NCBI GenBank assembly: GCA_003194525.1
Contig: NBIV01000164.1
Location: 1 to 64,000 of the forward strand
Direction: 5' to 3'
Origin: Gracilariopsis chorda
Lineage: Eukaryota; Rhodophyta; Florideophyceae; Gracilariales; Gracilariaceae
DNA length: 64,000 nucleotides
This document shows, one piece after another, positions 12,371 through 23,401 of the stretch. Every line of letters begins with the position of its first letter. The first letter of the stretch is position 1. The position numbers and the translations under genes were made by a program. The notes under the pieces are model-generated. The model ran no database searches. It was given only the letters and a program-made list of their open reading frames with translations, and was not told the DNA's origin.

Positions 12371-14225
12371 GTGATTATCAAGGCATGTTTGCGCTTGGGG
12401 TCAGTGAAAGCGACGGGTATTTCAGTTTGCACGACCAAGCGCAACGCCACAAATGTGCACACAGCGTGTTTTGGGATATGTGTCCTAAAGAAAACACCAG
12501 GTTCAAACTCCTTATCACCTGTTCATGTCCTAGGTTCTCTCCTCTATCCGAAAGAAGTGCGCAGATACTGGAGCGCTCACGAAGGACTCACCATTCAATC
12601 TTGCACATCATTACTCATCATGGTTTTGATAGCGAACAAAATCGTTTTCCCTGGCTCTAGTTCCCGAACGTCGGCGGAGGACTCGAGCTCGTTTAGCATT
12701 GGCAATGAATTCAAGAGGGCAATCGAGTGTCACAAAGAAAGCCTTCGAGAAAATGAAGCTGATTATCGTGTGGAGAACTCAATCAAGAGTACTGGCAAGT
12801 ATTCTGTAGCTGTTCTGGGCACTGTTATTAGTTTGCTGCGCTCTTCTGATGTATTTTCACACCATATGGGCCGTAGAAGCTTTCGTTCCATCAAACAGGC
12901 TACAGGCCAGAACATATTCCATTGTTCAGAAGCTTCGAAATGAGGTCGCTCATAGAGACAAAATTAATGAAAAAGAGGCAGCTTGCTCGGCGCCCAAGGA
13001 ATGATTCAGAAGCTATGTTGACAACCAAGCAGACCTTTGAAAAATACAGAGTTCAAATGCAGCATTTTGTTTCCCGGAATCCAAATCGTACGGAGCCGAG
13101 TACGAATTTGCCTCGTTCTCGTCATGATGAACATTCTTGGGGCAAGAGAAACCGAAAGCGCACCCAAATGGTCTGGAGGAGTGATCGCAGAATCTTTAAA
13201 AAAATTTGTAATTCCGATGATTGCACTGTTCTTTGTTCGTCCAGTTTGGATCAGAGTGACACGAAAGGCAAACTCACGAAGCATCGCAGCTTACGAAGGA
13301 GCCAAAAAGTGGAACGCCGTAAGGAAAGCAGAACTGCTGAAGATATTGATGATGATATTCATCCAGTTTTCAGCAGACACAAATCTTCGCTGCCCACACC
13401 AAAACGGTTAGAACTCATGCGAAGGGGAGAGAGTTACTTCATCGCTCGGATGGTGAGTTATCTGAGAAATCTGATGACGATGATATTCATTCAAATAAGA
13501 GTCCATACAGCTCTTCCACGCTGAGGCTGAGCCCCAGACAACAAAATGGCAATGGTAAGAAAAGACTGTTACCTCAGTGCGTTGATGCGGGCCAGTGTGT
13601 GGCTGAAAGCCGTCAGACGTCACATGCCTCTGATGTTGCAGTAGAACCCATTTTGAGGACGAAGACTAAAGCTTCCTTCACGCCACTCACCAAACACCCC
13701 CAAAGGGTTAGGAAACATAGAACTCTACTTCGCTGCGTAGAATTTTCATCCCCTCAGGAGGGTGACGAAGTTAATGTGATCGAAAGCAAGAATACAAAGA
13801 ACGTTACGTTGACGAAAAGGAAGCAACTTGCCCAAAAACGTAAAAAGCGCGTATTGCCTGAACGTTTTGAAGATGTGCATAAACAAACTCACGTCCAGAA
13901 GAAGCCACGTCTCGAAACCCGTTTCGAGAATATTGACGAAGGTGTGCCAAAGGGATCTCATACCTCTGGGTTTTTGCCTGAACGCACTTTACATGTGGAT
14001 CGCAACAGAATGCGTTCATTGGGCGAGAAAGACAGTAGCAATTGTGATCAAAAGTGCAAATTAGTAGGTTGCAACATGCCAGGGGATCCGGCTCATAGAT
14101 TTGTTGTGTGCGGAAGAGCCATGCATAACCTTTGTGGTCAACGAGTGCTAGGGGCTGCTCATGTTGAAGGAATGTTCATCTGCTCTTTCAGTTGCGTATT
14201 GAGCGCTTTGAAGCAGATGACGTAA
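12371..14225 (+). pseudogene. basic Ser/Lys-rich protein with C-terminal Cys/His cluster
   Basis: Three overlapping plus-strand open stretches (12371-12943, 12922-13524, 13599-14225) look like one decayed gene with about two frameshifts. The body is very basic and Ser/Arg/Lys-rich, with repeated short acidic motifs (DIDDDIHP and DDDDIH) about 140 bp apart. The C-terminus holds a probable zinc-binding cluster between about 14045 and 14200: C-x3-C-x4-C, then VCGRAMHNLCG and CSFSC. Composition suggests a chromatin or nucleic-acid-binding protein. No family is recognised. It could be a host gene or the accessory protein of a DNA transposon. Confidence 0.45.
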
Positions 14226-14879
14226 GCCCCCGCAGCATGATTTACATCCTGTGTGACTCGGCTTTGGGTCCCAAGGGATTACATAGAGCACTGAACCTGC
14301 AATAAAGGCTGATTTAGATGTGCTGCGAGCGATGAAGACTGTGCGTTGTGGTTACAGATGGCTATCACTCATCGCTTAAGGGGTCTCTGTGCTTGGAAGT
14401 AACTATCGAATCGTGATATTAACCACAGACACTGCAGAGCTTGATTTAAGGCATAATCTACTTCTGACTGGTTCGTCAGAGTTTTGTACGACGTATGTCT
14501 TTGTGGAGTAATTGATAAGATTTGTGACGTTGAGCTTTAGCTTATTCTTGTAGCCCACCTGTCATCTCACGGCTCCAACACATCTTCATTACCATGGTCT
14601 TATCTGAAATGAGCACGACTTCAGGAATGCGCACAGCAGATTTGCAGCCAGAAGTAGCCTAACATGCCGCAGACGTGCTCCACGATATATTCGACCTCTC
14701 GCAGCACTACCACACAAGTTTGCGCACCATCGGCACGCATGGTGCTCTTTAGCATGTATTTGTTTTCATATCCATCAGAATTACATGCGGCAGACGGCAG
14801 TTTCGTGATACTGTGCGAGGTGTTTTGAAGGTTTCTGAGCAGGTCATTATCGGCAACGTCTGCGAAGCCACCTAGTGCC
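14226..14879. other. no recognisable feature
   Basis: No coding stretch with protein-like composition and no terminal repeat is seen. Confidence 0.35.
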
Positions 14880-15208
14880 GTGGTTTGCGCCTGGACGGCG
14901 ACGTTCAGTCATCCAGAGCATCTGCGTAGAAAGCATAGCGTCTGAGTTGAGCATTTCTACTCCTTTTCTCAATACCAATCCCAGATTTTATACGGCGTCC
15001 ACATCAATTACTTGTGCAAATGCCATTTCATGCAGCTCAGCTCAACCGTTCTCCTGGGATCAGCCGGAACTGGACCTGCGCTAATTTTAAGTACAACTGT
15101 AAGACTATTCATGGCATAAGCATCACGACCCTGTTCAATCGCTCTATCATACAACTTGACTGCTAGTAGTTGATCTGGTTCAACATTGTCTGCATCAGAA
15201 ATCAGCAA
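14880..15208 (-). pseudogene. Sel1-like repeat protein fragment
   Basis: The minus strand holds two tandem Sel1/TPR-like helical repeats. The first, near 15.2-15.0 kb, contains AVKLYDRAIEQGRDAYAM and ends in VPADPRRTVEL. The second, near 15.0-14.9 kb, is in another frame and contains NLGLVLRKG after a stop. The pattern A-V-x-L-Y-x-x-A-I-x-x-G-x-x-x-A-M-x-N-L is diagnostic of Sel1 repeats, which act as protein-interaction scaffolds. Only two repeats survive, with one frameshift and one stop, so it is a gene fragment. Confidence 0.7.
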
Positions 15209-15288
15209 AACTAGCCAGAGTGAAGCTTGTAAAAATGGGTTTTATAGCTATTTACCAAACAAAGGAGAGGGGAATACAAATATATACG

Positions 15289-15498
15289 TCAAAAATCATC
15301 CCAGAAACGTAGTAACAAGAAGCGAGAGCATGAACGACGCGCTCGTCTAAAAGGAGACGTGACTTTCGACGAATCTCTACGCCTGCCTGTCAACAGACAT
15401 ATTGCGCTGCCTCTTGCGAAGTGCATGCGGTCTGTCTTTGCGAGGGTGGATGAAGTGCAGATTCAAGACCGAAGAAAAGTCGTAAGTGACTTTATGTG
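15289..15498 (+). other. open basic stretch without a start, possible gene end
   Basis: Seventy codons are open on the plus strand from about 15289 to a TGA at 15496-15498, with no ATG at the beginning. They encode a Lys/Arg-rich lead (SNKKREHERRARLKGD) and then an amphipathic helix-like part. Codon use looks like protein and the reading ends cleanly, so it may be a last exon or the tail of a decayed gene. No family is recognised. Confidence 0.3.
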
Positions 15499-16139
15499 AA
15501 GCTAAGGTCAATGCCAGCGACGTTAGACGCGACGGCGCTGCCGTTGTAGTTGGTGGCCGCTGCCGCGTCTGTCGTGACGGGGTGGTGGAAGTTTAGCTTC
15601 ACTTCCAGAACACGCTCGCGCGCATAGATGGGTGTCCAAAGAATCGTAAAACAAACGGTCTGCCCATGCATTTGCTCTTCCATCGCAACGTAAAACGCAT
15701 TCCCGACAGGCCATAGCAGCAACGAGAGCAATTTCAGCCGGGGTACGGCGTTGAAATCAAATAATACTATGAATTTGATCGAAGAGTTGATCCCCAGAAA
15801 AGTTTCGAATATCATCTTAAATCAAAACTGAAACATAATAAGAGCGCTTCCAGGCCTATCAAACAGCAGTGGCAAGCGTGCATACGAGGAAAACGCGAAG
15901 ATTATCGCTTGTGGGTTGCAAAGAGAGCAGATAAGAGAACATGCTAGATGGGCGTAGCATATAGTAGGTTTTTGCTAGAAGTATTTTGAGACGGTTCTTG
16001 TAGTGGCTGATTTAGGAGACGGAGGACGATGCGACATTGTTGGGGGGTTTGCTGTGGGCGCACGCATGAGATTGGGAATGATGACAAATCCACGAGTGGC
16101 ATTCCCAAGCCCATCATCGTTTGTGTAAAACTCTTTACA
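15499..16139. other. no clear gene
   Basis: A 107-codon minus-strand open stretch at 15492-15815 is present. Its composition and the overlapping long minus-strand frame at 15523-15714 do not make a convincing gene. Nothing else is seen. Confidence 0.25.
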
Positions 16140-16850
16140 TCAACAGCTCTTTCTTATAGCTCTTTTGGCTCTTTTTGGATTTGCATCAACACTTGCAGTT
16201 CCAATTGAAGGAAAAAGTCCAAACATTTCCTTCACATCTGATCGTACTCTCATATGCAAAAATTCAATCAAATCTACAGCGGACTGTACCGCAACAACTG
16301 TAATGTGAGCATGAGTTTGGATCATTTACAATGATTATCGAAGCATGCACATGACACAGATGACCTACCGTAGTTCGTTGAGGGTTGACCGATAAAAGCT
16401 GCACATGTCGCAGATTCTGAAACTGTTGAAGAGAACTTGCTGGGATTAACGCAGCATTGATGTTGTAGAGTATTGACGGCAGTGCCCTGTTTTTCTACAG
16501 ATTTTTGAATAACAAGTTTAGGATAACCGCACCCTTTCTGTATACTTCGAAAAATATCGTCATGGGGCTCAGCCCTGGAAAATTAAGCTTCCAGTACCAC
16601 CCGAGCTTCGAACCCTTAACCCCAACAGTCAGCCCAACAGTTTTTTACTAGCCCACGACTGCAATATGCGCCTCCGCTTCCCACGATGGTTATGTTCTGG
16701 GATTTCGTGGTGGTCTGTACTCATACCAGGTTTTCAAAAACAAGTAAAGTCCGAGTTCCCATTTCCATTTCGTAACATCAATCTGAAGGCCGGTAGCTGC
16801 AAATGTCGTTAGCTCCCAAGTTCGCTACAACAAGAGTGCCCTTTAAATAA
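16140..16850 (-). pseudogene. unrecognised coding remnant with a possible small intron
   Basis: The minus strand reads protein-like from about 16.8 kb to 16.14 kb. The upper part stays in one frame with a few stops and includes KWKWELGLYLFLKTWYEY and KLGWYWKLNFPGLSP. The lower part (16140-16325) is a clean open stretch ending in a Lys/Arg-rich tail. Between them, around 16300-16370, a GTAGGT...ACAG segment of about 71 bp could be a spliceosomal intron joining two other open stretches. No family is recognised and the intron is a hypothesis. Confidence 0.3.
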
Positions 16851-17405
16851 TAGAGAGATGTATTAAGATCTGGCAATGGTAGATTTCTTTATCGATGAAA
16901 TTGGAGGTGCTCGAGTGGGCACCGTAACTCTGTTTTCCATCTGTGTGCAAGCATCTAGCATCAAACGTCAGTACGTGCGTTGTTCCTTCATAGGCTACTT
17001 CGGAAGAGACAAACGTATCTTATTGTACTGAGACCGGTATCGAATGTCTCGATGGCAGAAGCGCAAGTATCACTGAATCGTCATCAGGAAAGGCTTCGTT
17101 AAGCGGCGTGATCAGAGCCGTAGAAACAGGGCTAATAGTTAGCGCAGATATATATATGCGAACGTACACAAAGATACTATAACTCGACTGGCGAACGACT
17201 AGTGCGAATGGTCCACAAAAAGGGCGCGCAATGGAGTACAACGTAGAGGGGTGAGAATTCCGGAGGGGAAAGGGTACTGCCTGGGGAAGAAGAGAAGCGA
17301 GCAGATGTTTAGAGAGTTGTAGTCTTACAAAGGTTGAAGGTGGAGGCGACATCGGCGCCTTTAGGTACGGATTTAGGTGATGATCCTTCGTTTCATCAGC
17401 CTGCA
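16851..17405. other. 3' flank of DDB1, no feature
   Basis: The 128-codon minus-strand open stretch at 17020-17406 abuts the DDB1 stop but has no homology to its conserved end and looks like chance. Confidence 0.35.
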
Positions 17406-20400
17406 CTAATCAATGGATGCATCCTCTGTGCGCATTAGACAAGCCCAGAGACCTCCCAAGTTTACCATCGAAACCCTCTTCTTCATCTGCGCCATGTGGA
17501 GATATAAGATACGCTCAATCAGGTCTTCGTGAACCTAATTTTTCGTACCCGCACGAAAAGGGGGCACGTCTTTCTTGATCTCCCTCCATTGACCATGCTT
17601 CAGACCCTCGACCTCAGTAATCCGCGTAGCCATAGAATTCTGCACCTCTACAAAGAAGTGGTACTTATCGGCCTTCAGTGTCGCGATCACGCCCTGCATC
17701 CTATCTGTAGGGTCAAAAATCATCGTGTTCACCGCCGCTGGCTCGTTTTCCGCCACTTGCACTACGAGGGGTCCATGTTCAATCCCATTCACTCCCGCGC
17801 CATGTGAAATTGTTCTACTCTTTTGAGACGCTGCCGTTCATCATCAGATGTAGCACGAGAGTTTCACTAAAATTTGTACAAGTGCTTTGAGGGGTCAGCG
17901 ACAGTAGACGTGTCGTCGTCCAACATTTCCGTAGCCATCACCGATACCACCCCACAGTCCTTTGTCAACTGTTCTAGCCGATAGTAATCCCCTAGCTTCC
18001 TGCAGGACAGTAGCGCCACTGACCTCAAAACGTCTCCAACGAGTACGAAGTCGCCACGCCGATGCATTCGATACGCCAGCATATGTCCCCGATGTCTTTT
18101 CAGCTGTTGAATACTCAACATACCGTCTTCTTGTTCAGAAACTGACAGCAGCCACACCTCCGGACCCACACAGGTAATCAACATTCCGTTATGCAATTTC
18201 ATGTTTTACACAGTGCTGTGACACTATTTTTCCGCTACCAGCACCGCCTTGCCTTCGATGATCCGGAAAATCAGTACCCGCCTACTCTTCGTACCCGCTA
18301 CGGTTGGCAAATAGTACGCTGTTCCAACAACCAGGAATTGTTCTTTCTTATCTATTACGCTTCCAGTGAAAGTAGTTGCAAGAAACGTATTTCCGGTCTC
18401 CATTGGTTTTAGCGTATAGTTGGACAAGGTATCGTACCTTGAATCATCGATGATTCGCACATATCCTTTCAATACTTCATCACTGACATCTTCAATGGCT
18501 GGTATTTCTGTGGTAACACCAAAGCATTTTGCCAATTCCATATGAGCAATCCAACATGGTTGCTCACCAAATGGAATAGAACTAATATGTAGTTATTGAA
18601 TCTCACACACCTCACCCAGGTGCAGTACGTTTTCTGTAGCAATTGCCAATGAGTCTGGGAAAGCTTCCGTGTCAAATCCACAAACTCGGGTAACCTCTTG
18701 AAGGTTCACGTTAGACACTAACAGTTTCCCACCCCAGGTGGCAGAGTAGACTACTGTTGGTTGGTCGCATGCTATAACTCGTAATTCGCCCCAAGGCTCT
18801 TGAAGATTGTCAGCTGAGCAGGCTGGGTACCTATACTCAGTTTTCTTCGCTCTGAAACTATGGAAACCAGCATCGATGACGAATCTAATTTCTCAAAAGA
18901 TGCTGCGGCCATTGCTATATCGGCGTTCTCCGAGTACGTCAGAAGTAATTCGTTCCCAAGGCCAACAAGCAAATAATGATGACCTTCAAGTGACGCTAAG
19001 AGGACTGAACGAGCGCTTACATCACCAAACAGTTCTATCATTTCAAGGGCTCGTAAAGATGGAAGAGTGATCAGCTTCACCACCCGTTCATTCACTTCAG
19101 CCATAGTCCAACCACGGCCAGATATGCCTCTCCCCTGCTTTCCTTAGATTCTTCAGTATATGGCATTTGATTGTTCATTACAAGCAATTCAAACATTTAA
19201 CCTCTCCGTCCATCTTTGTCTGTGTATCTTCCACTAGAGTTTTGTTATCTGGCTCAACCTTGAGGGGAATAAGATTTCCCCCAGTTGTGGCGAAAAGAAG
19301 CTGATTGTTATTCTTGGAAGCAATTGAAATCCCATATTTGCCGGAGGGACCCAGCTGTAGGTCGGCTGAGACGTCATTGTTCTATAATCAGTGAATTGAA
19401 CACATTTCGTTGTAACTTGAATCATGATAACACCCTTCGTGTTTGCTGCGTACAGTGTACGCGTATCCTCTTCGAAGCCTGGTAGACTTGCCGGGGCCAT
19501 TTCATCCGCGCTAGTAATTTCTATTGTCCTGGTGGCGGAAGTGAAGGTTTGGAGGAGGTAAGAGTCATATATGTCAACGATATGTCTCTTTAAGGATCAC
19601 ATGTCCTTAATACCCGGCAGGTCCTCTGATGCGTGTTCCGACTTGCTTATTCCGTTTCGGATGATTTGTAAAGAACCGCCTTTCCCTGCTCCAGAGCATT
19701 TCCCAGCTTGTCCTTGACCGTGAGGCAAATAGCCCATGCCTCCAACAATGCAAAAGTCTAGAACAGGATCGAGATGAGGGTATGTTTGCACAATTTCGAC
19801 GTAAGTACCGTTCTTCTCATTTCGTTCACGACCGACATGGACGAGCTTTGAATGACCTTTCTTTGCCCTAATAAAGGCAAAAGCACTGTCACGGGTGGAG
19901 ATGCAACAAGGTACAATGGTTTCCCCAAGACGTTCCATCTTCACTCGCTTAACTACGTTGTTCTGATCTGTCACTAGAAGAAGAATACAGCGTTTTCCTT
20001 TATGATCCCCGACAAGATATCGTGTGCCTTGGGCATCAACCCTCCCACAGAAGTGATAATTGTTTTTTCAAATTATTGCGCCTTATAATCTCCGTTTGCG
20101 TTCATGTAGGTGACAAGATCATCACCGAAGACCAAAACACCGCATATGGGTTCTGGAACAGCAAATAGTTTTGTAGATGTAACATCACGCTTGCCTTTTT
20201 TCGAAGTGGTAGGCGCGATATCTTGGTCGCTCATCCCAATCACATAGTAGTCATTTCACGATTACCTTTTCCCTGCCAACACAAAATGGCGATTGTAAGA
20301 TTCTTACAGCAGTGCACGGAGACCATGTCGAGGACGCTTTTTTCCGTGAGGCAGACTTTAAACGCCGTCTTATCTGCATCGTGCTCAGTCAGGACTACCT

Positions 20401-20703
20401 TGCGTAATCGCTTGTACTGATAAGTTGCGATGCATTTTGCCTTCGAGTCAACAATGCTAAGTCGCTCGAATATGGCATTGGACACGAAGTGGTTTTCCAT
20501 ATCGCCGGAGGACGCGACATGACCATGTGATTCGGCAGCATTTCATCGTAAAACACAGATTTTGTAGTTATCGGTGATTACAACGAGGCGATCTTGATTC
20601 CCTCCGGTCATGCGCATGAGATGCATCCGGAAATGGTGCCATAAATCGGTAGCTCGAGTGCGCAAGGAAGATTTTCTCTAGTGATGTTGAATGTAGTTGA
20701 CAT
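17406..20703 (-). pseudogene. DDB1: DDB1 (damaged DNA-binding protein 1), full length but broken
   Basis: DDB1 is the beta-propeller adaptor of CUL4 ubiquitin ligases and acts in nucleotide-excision repair and protein turnover in the nucleus. Collinear matches run from a likely ATG at 20701-20703 to the TAG at 17406-17408, about 1,100 codons (plant DDB1 is about 1,090). Landmarks are AVPEP near 20160, YLVGDHKGK near 20005, GSLQIIRNGISKSEHASEDL near 19650, LSIGTQPAQLTIFKSLG near 18810, VSNVNLQEV near 18700, GDFVLVGDVLRSVALL near 18020 and DLIERIL near 17510. No intron is needed to explain the alignment. At least eight in-frame stops are seen, for example TGA at the Trp after GIKDM near 19607 and TAA at the Lys after CEIQ near 18594. 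There are about three frameshifts, for example near 18780 and 17815. This copy is therefore a unitary or duplicated pseudogene. Confidence 0.9.
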
Positions 20704-20756
20704 TCACACCAAGAAAGTGATAATATGACGAACTGATTATGCCATAAGACACGTTG

Positions 20757-20783
20757 GTCTAACGTGAACATATCACGTTAGAC
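20757..20783. repeat. perfect 11-bp-stem hairpin
   Basis: GTCTAACGTGA and TCACGTTAGAC are perfect inverted copies separated by the 5-nt loop ACATA. The hairpin lies about 55 bp upstream of the DDB1 start codon, on the promoter side. It could be a dimeric factor-binding site or the remains of a small inverted-repeat element. No second copy was noticed in the window. Confidence 0.85.
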
Positions 20784-21370
20784 ATATATGTTGATGTAAG
20801 ACTGACAGTGTCATTAATGTTCTCGTAAGCTTGAAGATAGTTTGATGTAATGTCGGGATTGTGTGGTTCCCTGTCTTTTAGCCACAGATCTAGTTAGTGC
20901 CTTTGGTTTTACAGGGTATTACATAGGCACAGTTGCCATATAAAGATGTGACTAGAACTCTACCTCACTGAGTGAGAGTCAGCCATCCAACAGAAAGTTG
21001 CACTGATCTGGGGCTAAAAAGCTTCCGATAGCAGTGTGAGAGACCCACAAGGCTTTGTGGGTGGTCACGACTACTAGTGGTGCATTTTTGGCGTGGTTTA
21101 AAGCGAAAAATGAGCGGAAGATTGGAAACGAGATGACAAAGGAAATCAGGAGAGCACAGCGCGTCAGAGCCAGCGCGGGCTTCTGTTGGCCCAGAATGGC
21201 TTCGACCATGGACCATTCTGCAGCAAGTTGTCGAGGAGAGCCGATGCAAAGAAGCTTCAGCGTTGAAGCGAGACGATGGTGGGGGAAAAGGGCTTAAAAA
21301 ACGGCCGAGACTGTAGAAACTTTGGAAAGTGAGAGCTGCTGTTGTATTGCTTCGTTTGGTACCGTTGGTA
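20784..21370. other. no recognisable gene
   Basis: Open stretches on both strands near 21.0-21.4 kb overlap one another and do not resemble proteins. The stretch lies between the DDB1 5' end and the mariner-like element. Confidence 0.35.
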
Positions 21371-21396
21371 CATGTGAGCACTGAAACTAGTGTGCG
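21371..21396. repeat. left terminal inverted repeat of the mariner-like element
   Basis: It pairs with 23374-23399 over 26 bp with four mismatches and is preceded by TA. Confidence 0.85.
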
Positions 21397-21531
21397 CGAC
21401 ACTATTTAAGAAAACATGATATTGGAACGCTACACAACATATAGTGTGACCCACACTAATTGGTGTTTAACTATATTACTGTGGACCACACTATTTCGTG
21501 ATCACAAATATAGAGCGACCAAAACCAACAA

Positions 21532-23173
21532 CTACGATTCAACCCCGACAGCCTCCCCTTCGAAGTTCCGACAATACTTGGTAATAATGCACTGCAGTTC
21601 TGGAAACAACTGGCGCTCTTCCCGCTGCCCGTTCAGAGTCAAGCCCATCCCACACCGAATCATTGCTTTACGGGCGTACGTTATTCCATTCTCATCGCGT
21701 AGCCCATTTAAAACACGTACTGACCTTGCAGCGAGCTTAATAAAATGTCTTTTCCAAGGATTGCTCAACACTCCTGAAGTCTTCGCACAGCTCATTCACA
21801 AGTTATTTCCCATCAACTTCATCTTTAAATCGTCCTATTCGTTGCGTCAATGCGCTTTGAGTTTCTGTATTACGAAACTATCTGCTGGCTGCACAAGATA
21901 AGTAGCGTTGCGATGAAAGTATCGAATCTGCGTTTTGTTCTCTTCTAACGCCTGCTTTCCTTATTCTATGATATCATGAGTGTTGAAATCGTCTAAATAG
22001 ATGACCCGCTTGTGACCATTTGGTAACGACCTAAAGATTCGTTTCTTTCTCACCCATTCTAAGAAGACGCGCTTGTCCACCTATCCCTTTGGACCCATTC
22101 TGTAGGTAAAACTTGAAATATCATCCGGAAGGCCACAGATGGCATAATGTTTGTCGACATTCTTGAATATCATCAGTGGAATCTTTAGCTTCGCATCCAG
22201 CCCTCCACAAGGAAAAAACATCATTTTCATCCCATCATCGCCACACACGACGTCTGCATAAAGGACTTGAAGGTCTCCAACCAACGGCAGAGTTTTATGG
22301 TTTCCCATATTTATGCAGAAATGCGTTACATCTGCGTTGAAAAAATTGTTCTTTCTTCAGAGTCTTAGAGCGGAATTGCGAGCTAGCTGATCCAGGTGAA
22401 AGGCAACTTCTCTCATAATTTGTTCCTGTTTCGCCGGTGATACCATGAGCTTGCCGCACTGCGAGCGGTTCACAATATGGCTCCGTTCCATAAAAGATTG
22501 TATCCATCGAGGAGTGATTCCGTCTACAATCGACGTTTCTGTACGTTCATCCATCATATTCTTGTGATATGTCCCTACTTGTTTGCTTGCTATCCGATTG
22601 TGCGACAGATTCCGTAGAAAGCGAGCATTGAATTTAACTCGTCCTTTTATCATTATATTGAACTTTTCAAGTACATCGGAGTGCAAGGTAGCTACTTATT
22701 TGGCTAACGGGCATCCACGACCACGTTTGGCCTTGAAAAAATGTCGACGTACACCATTTGCCGTTGCCTTGATGAACGAAGTGTTGTTGTTCTTGCTAAC
22801 ACGATCATGGCCAACTATGAGATCAAGGCAAGATCTCAAATACCTAGATGTGCGCTGAAGGTTGGCTTTAGAACTTCTTTAGAACCATTGTGGAAATTGT
22901 ATGGTTGCTCTGGAGACGATATGTTTTTCTCCAATCACAGCTGATGTTTGAATCATCTATCGAGCAATCACAGTACGATGAGAGTTGGTTAACAGGTTTT
23001 GTGCAGAACTTTTTACGTTTTGCTTCGTGGGACGAGGGAGTGTTGGCCAGTGGCTGGGTATCGTTGCTTAGCGAGATAGTATCATTTACTGGAAGCGTAG
23101 TATTGTCTGTAGGCTGTAATTCATGTTCCATTCGTGCAAAATCACTGATCATAGGAGAAGCATAAAGTGACAT
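21532..23173 (-). pseudogene. DDE_1-type transposase (pogo/mariner-like), broken
   Basis: Down the minus strand come a Lys-rich N-terminal part with AKRKKF near 23020 and a helix-rich DNA-binding region near 22.7-22.4 kb. The catalytic core begins near 22.25 kb (VCGDDGMKMMFFPCGGLDA and LMIFKN). The second aspartate is in IYLDDFNTHD near 21.99 kb and the third in LVQPADSFVIQ near 21.87 kb. The C-terminal block has RKAMIRCGMGLTLNG near 21.65 kb. The wording closely resembles oomycete and algal mariner-like proteins as I recall them. There are several stops, including a TAG where a Trp is expected just after GPKG near 22.08 kb and one after the second aspartate, plus at least two frame changes. 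This copy is not functional. Confidence 0.85.
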
Positions 23174-23373
23174 GAGCAGCTATACGGGTGCTCAGAGTAC
23201 TTCTGAGCAGGGATGTTTTGTTCGTAGATGGAACGTTGTGGGTAGGTGTATTTCAAATGGTTGCTTTTGGCGCCAAGTTTCTTTCTAACCCGCACTATTT
23301 GGGACCGAAGAAATCTTTGGTACACAGAAATTAGTGCGGCCTATACTAATTTCGTGCCCACAGTAATTCTGAA

Positions 23374-23399
23374 CTCAAACTAGTTTCAGTGTTCACCTG
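23374..23399. repeat. right terminal inverted repeat of the mariner-like element
   Basis: Inverted partner of 21371-21396, followed by TA at 23400-23401. Confidence 0.85.
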
Positions 23400-23401
23400 T
23401 A

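Larger units (their letters stand above)
21371..23399 (-). mobile_element. pogo/mariner-like DNA transposon with TIRs and TA duplications
   Basis: A 2,029-bp element is bounded by TA dinucleotides (21369-21370 and 23400-23401). The terminal inverted repeats are about 24-26 bp with four mismatches (CA(T/G)GTGA(G/A)CACTGAAACTAGT). Sub-terminal CACACTAATT/GCACTATTT-type motifs recur inside both ends (about 21395-21500 and 23290-23365) and are likely transposase-binding sites. The DDE transposase remnant inside is on the minus strand. The TA duplication, TIR and DDE_1-like core all agree with the Tc1/mariner superfamily, pogo-like branch. Confidence 0.85.

Noticed and set aside
15492-15815. 107-codon minus-strand gene
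   Set aside because: An equally open overlapping frame exists and neither resembles a protein family.
16590-16625. tRNA T-arm-like GGTTCGAAG on the minus strand
   Set aside because: The flanking bases do not form the 5-bp T stem, and no acceptor or anticodon arm can be built around it.
17020-17406. 128-codon minus-strand ORF downstream of DDB1
   Set aside because: The DDB1 frame ends at 17406 with a conserved-looking terminus; this ORF has low-complexity composition and no resemblance to it.
19607-20703. Nuclear genetic code with reassigned stop codons, to explain in-frame TGA at Trp positions in DDB1
   Set aside because: TAA and TAG also interrupt the same gene at unrelated residues and there are frameshifts, so simple decay explains it better.
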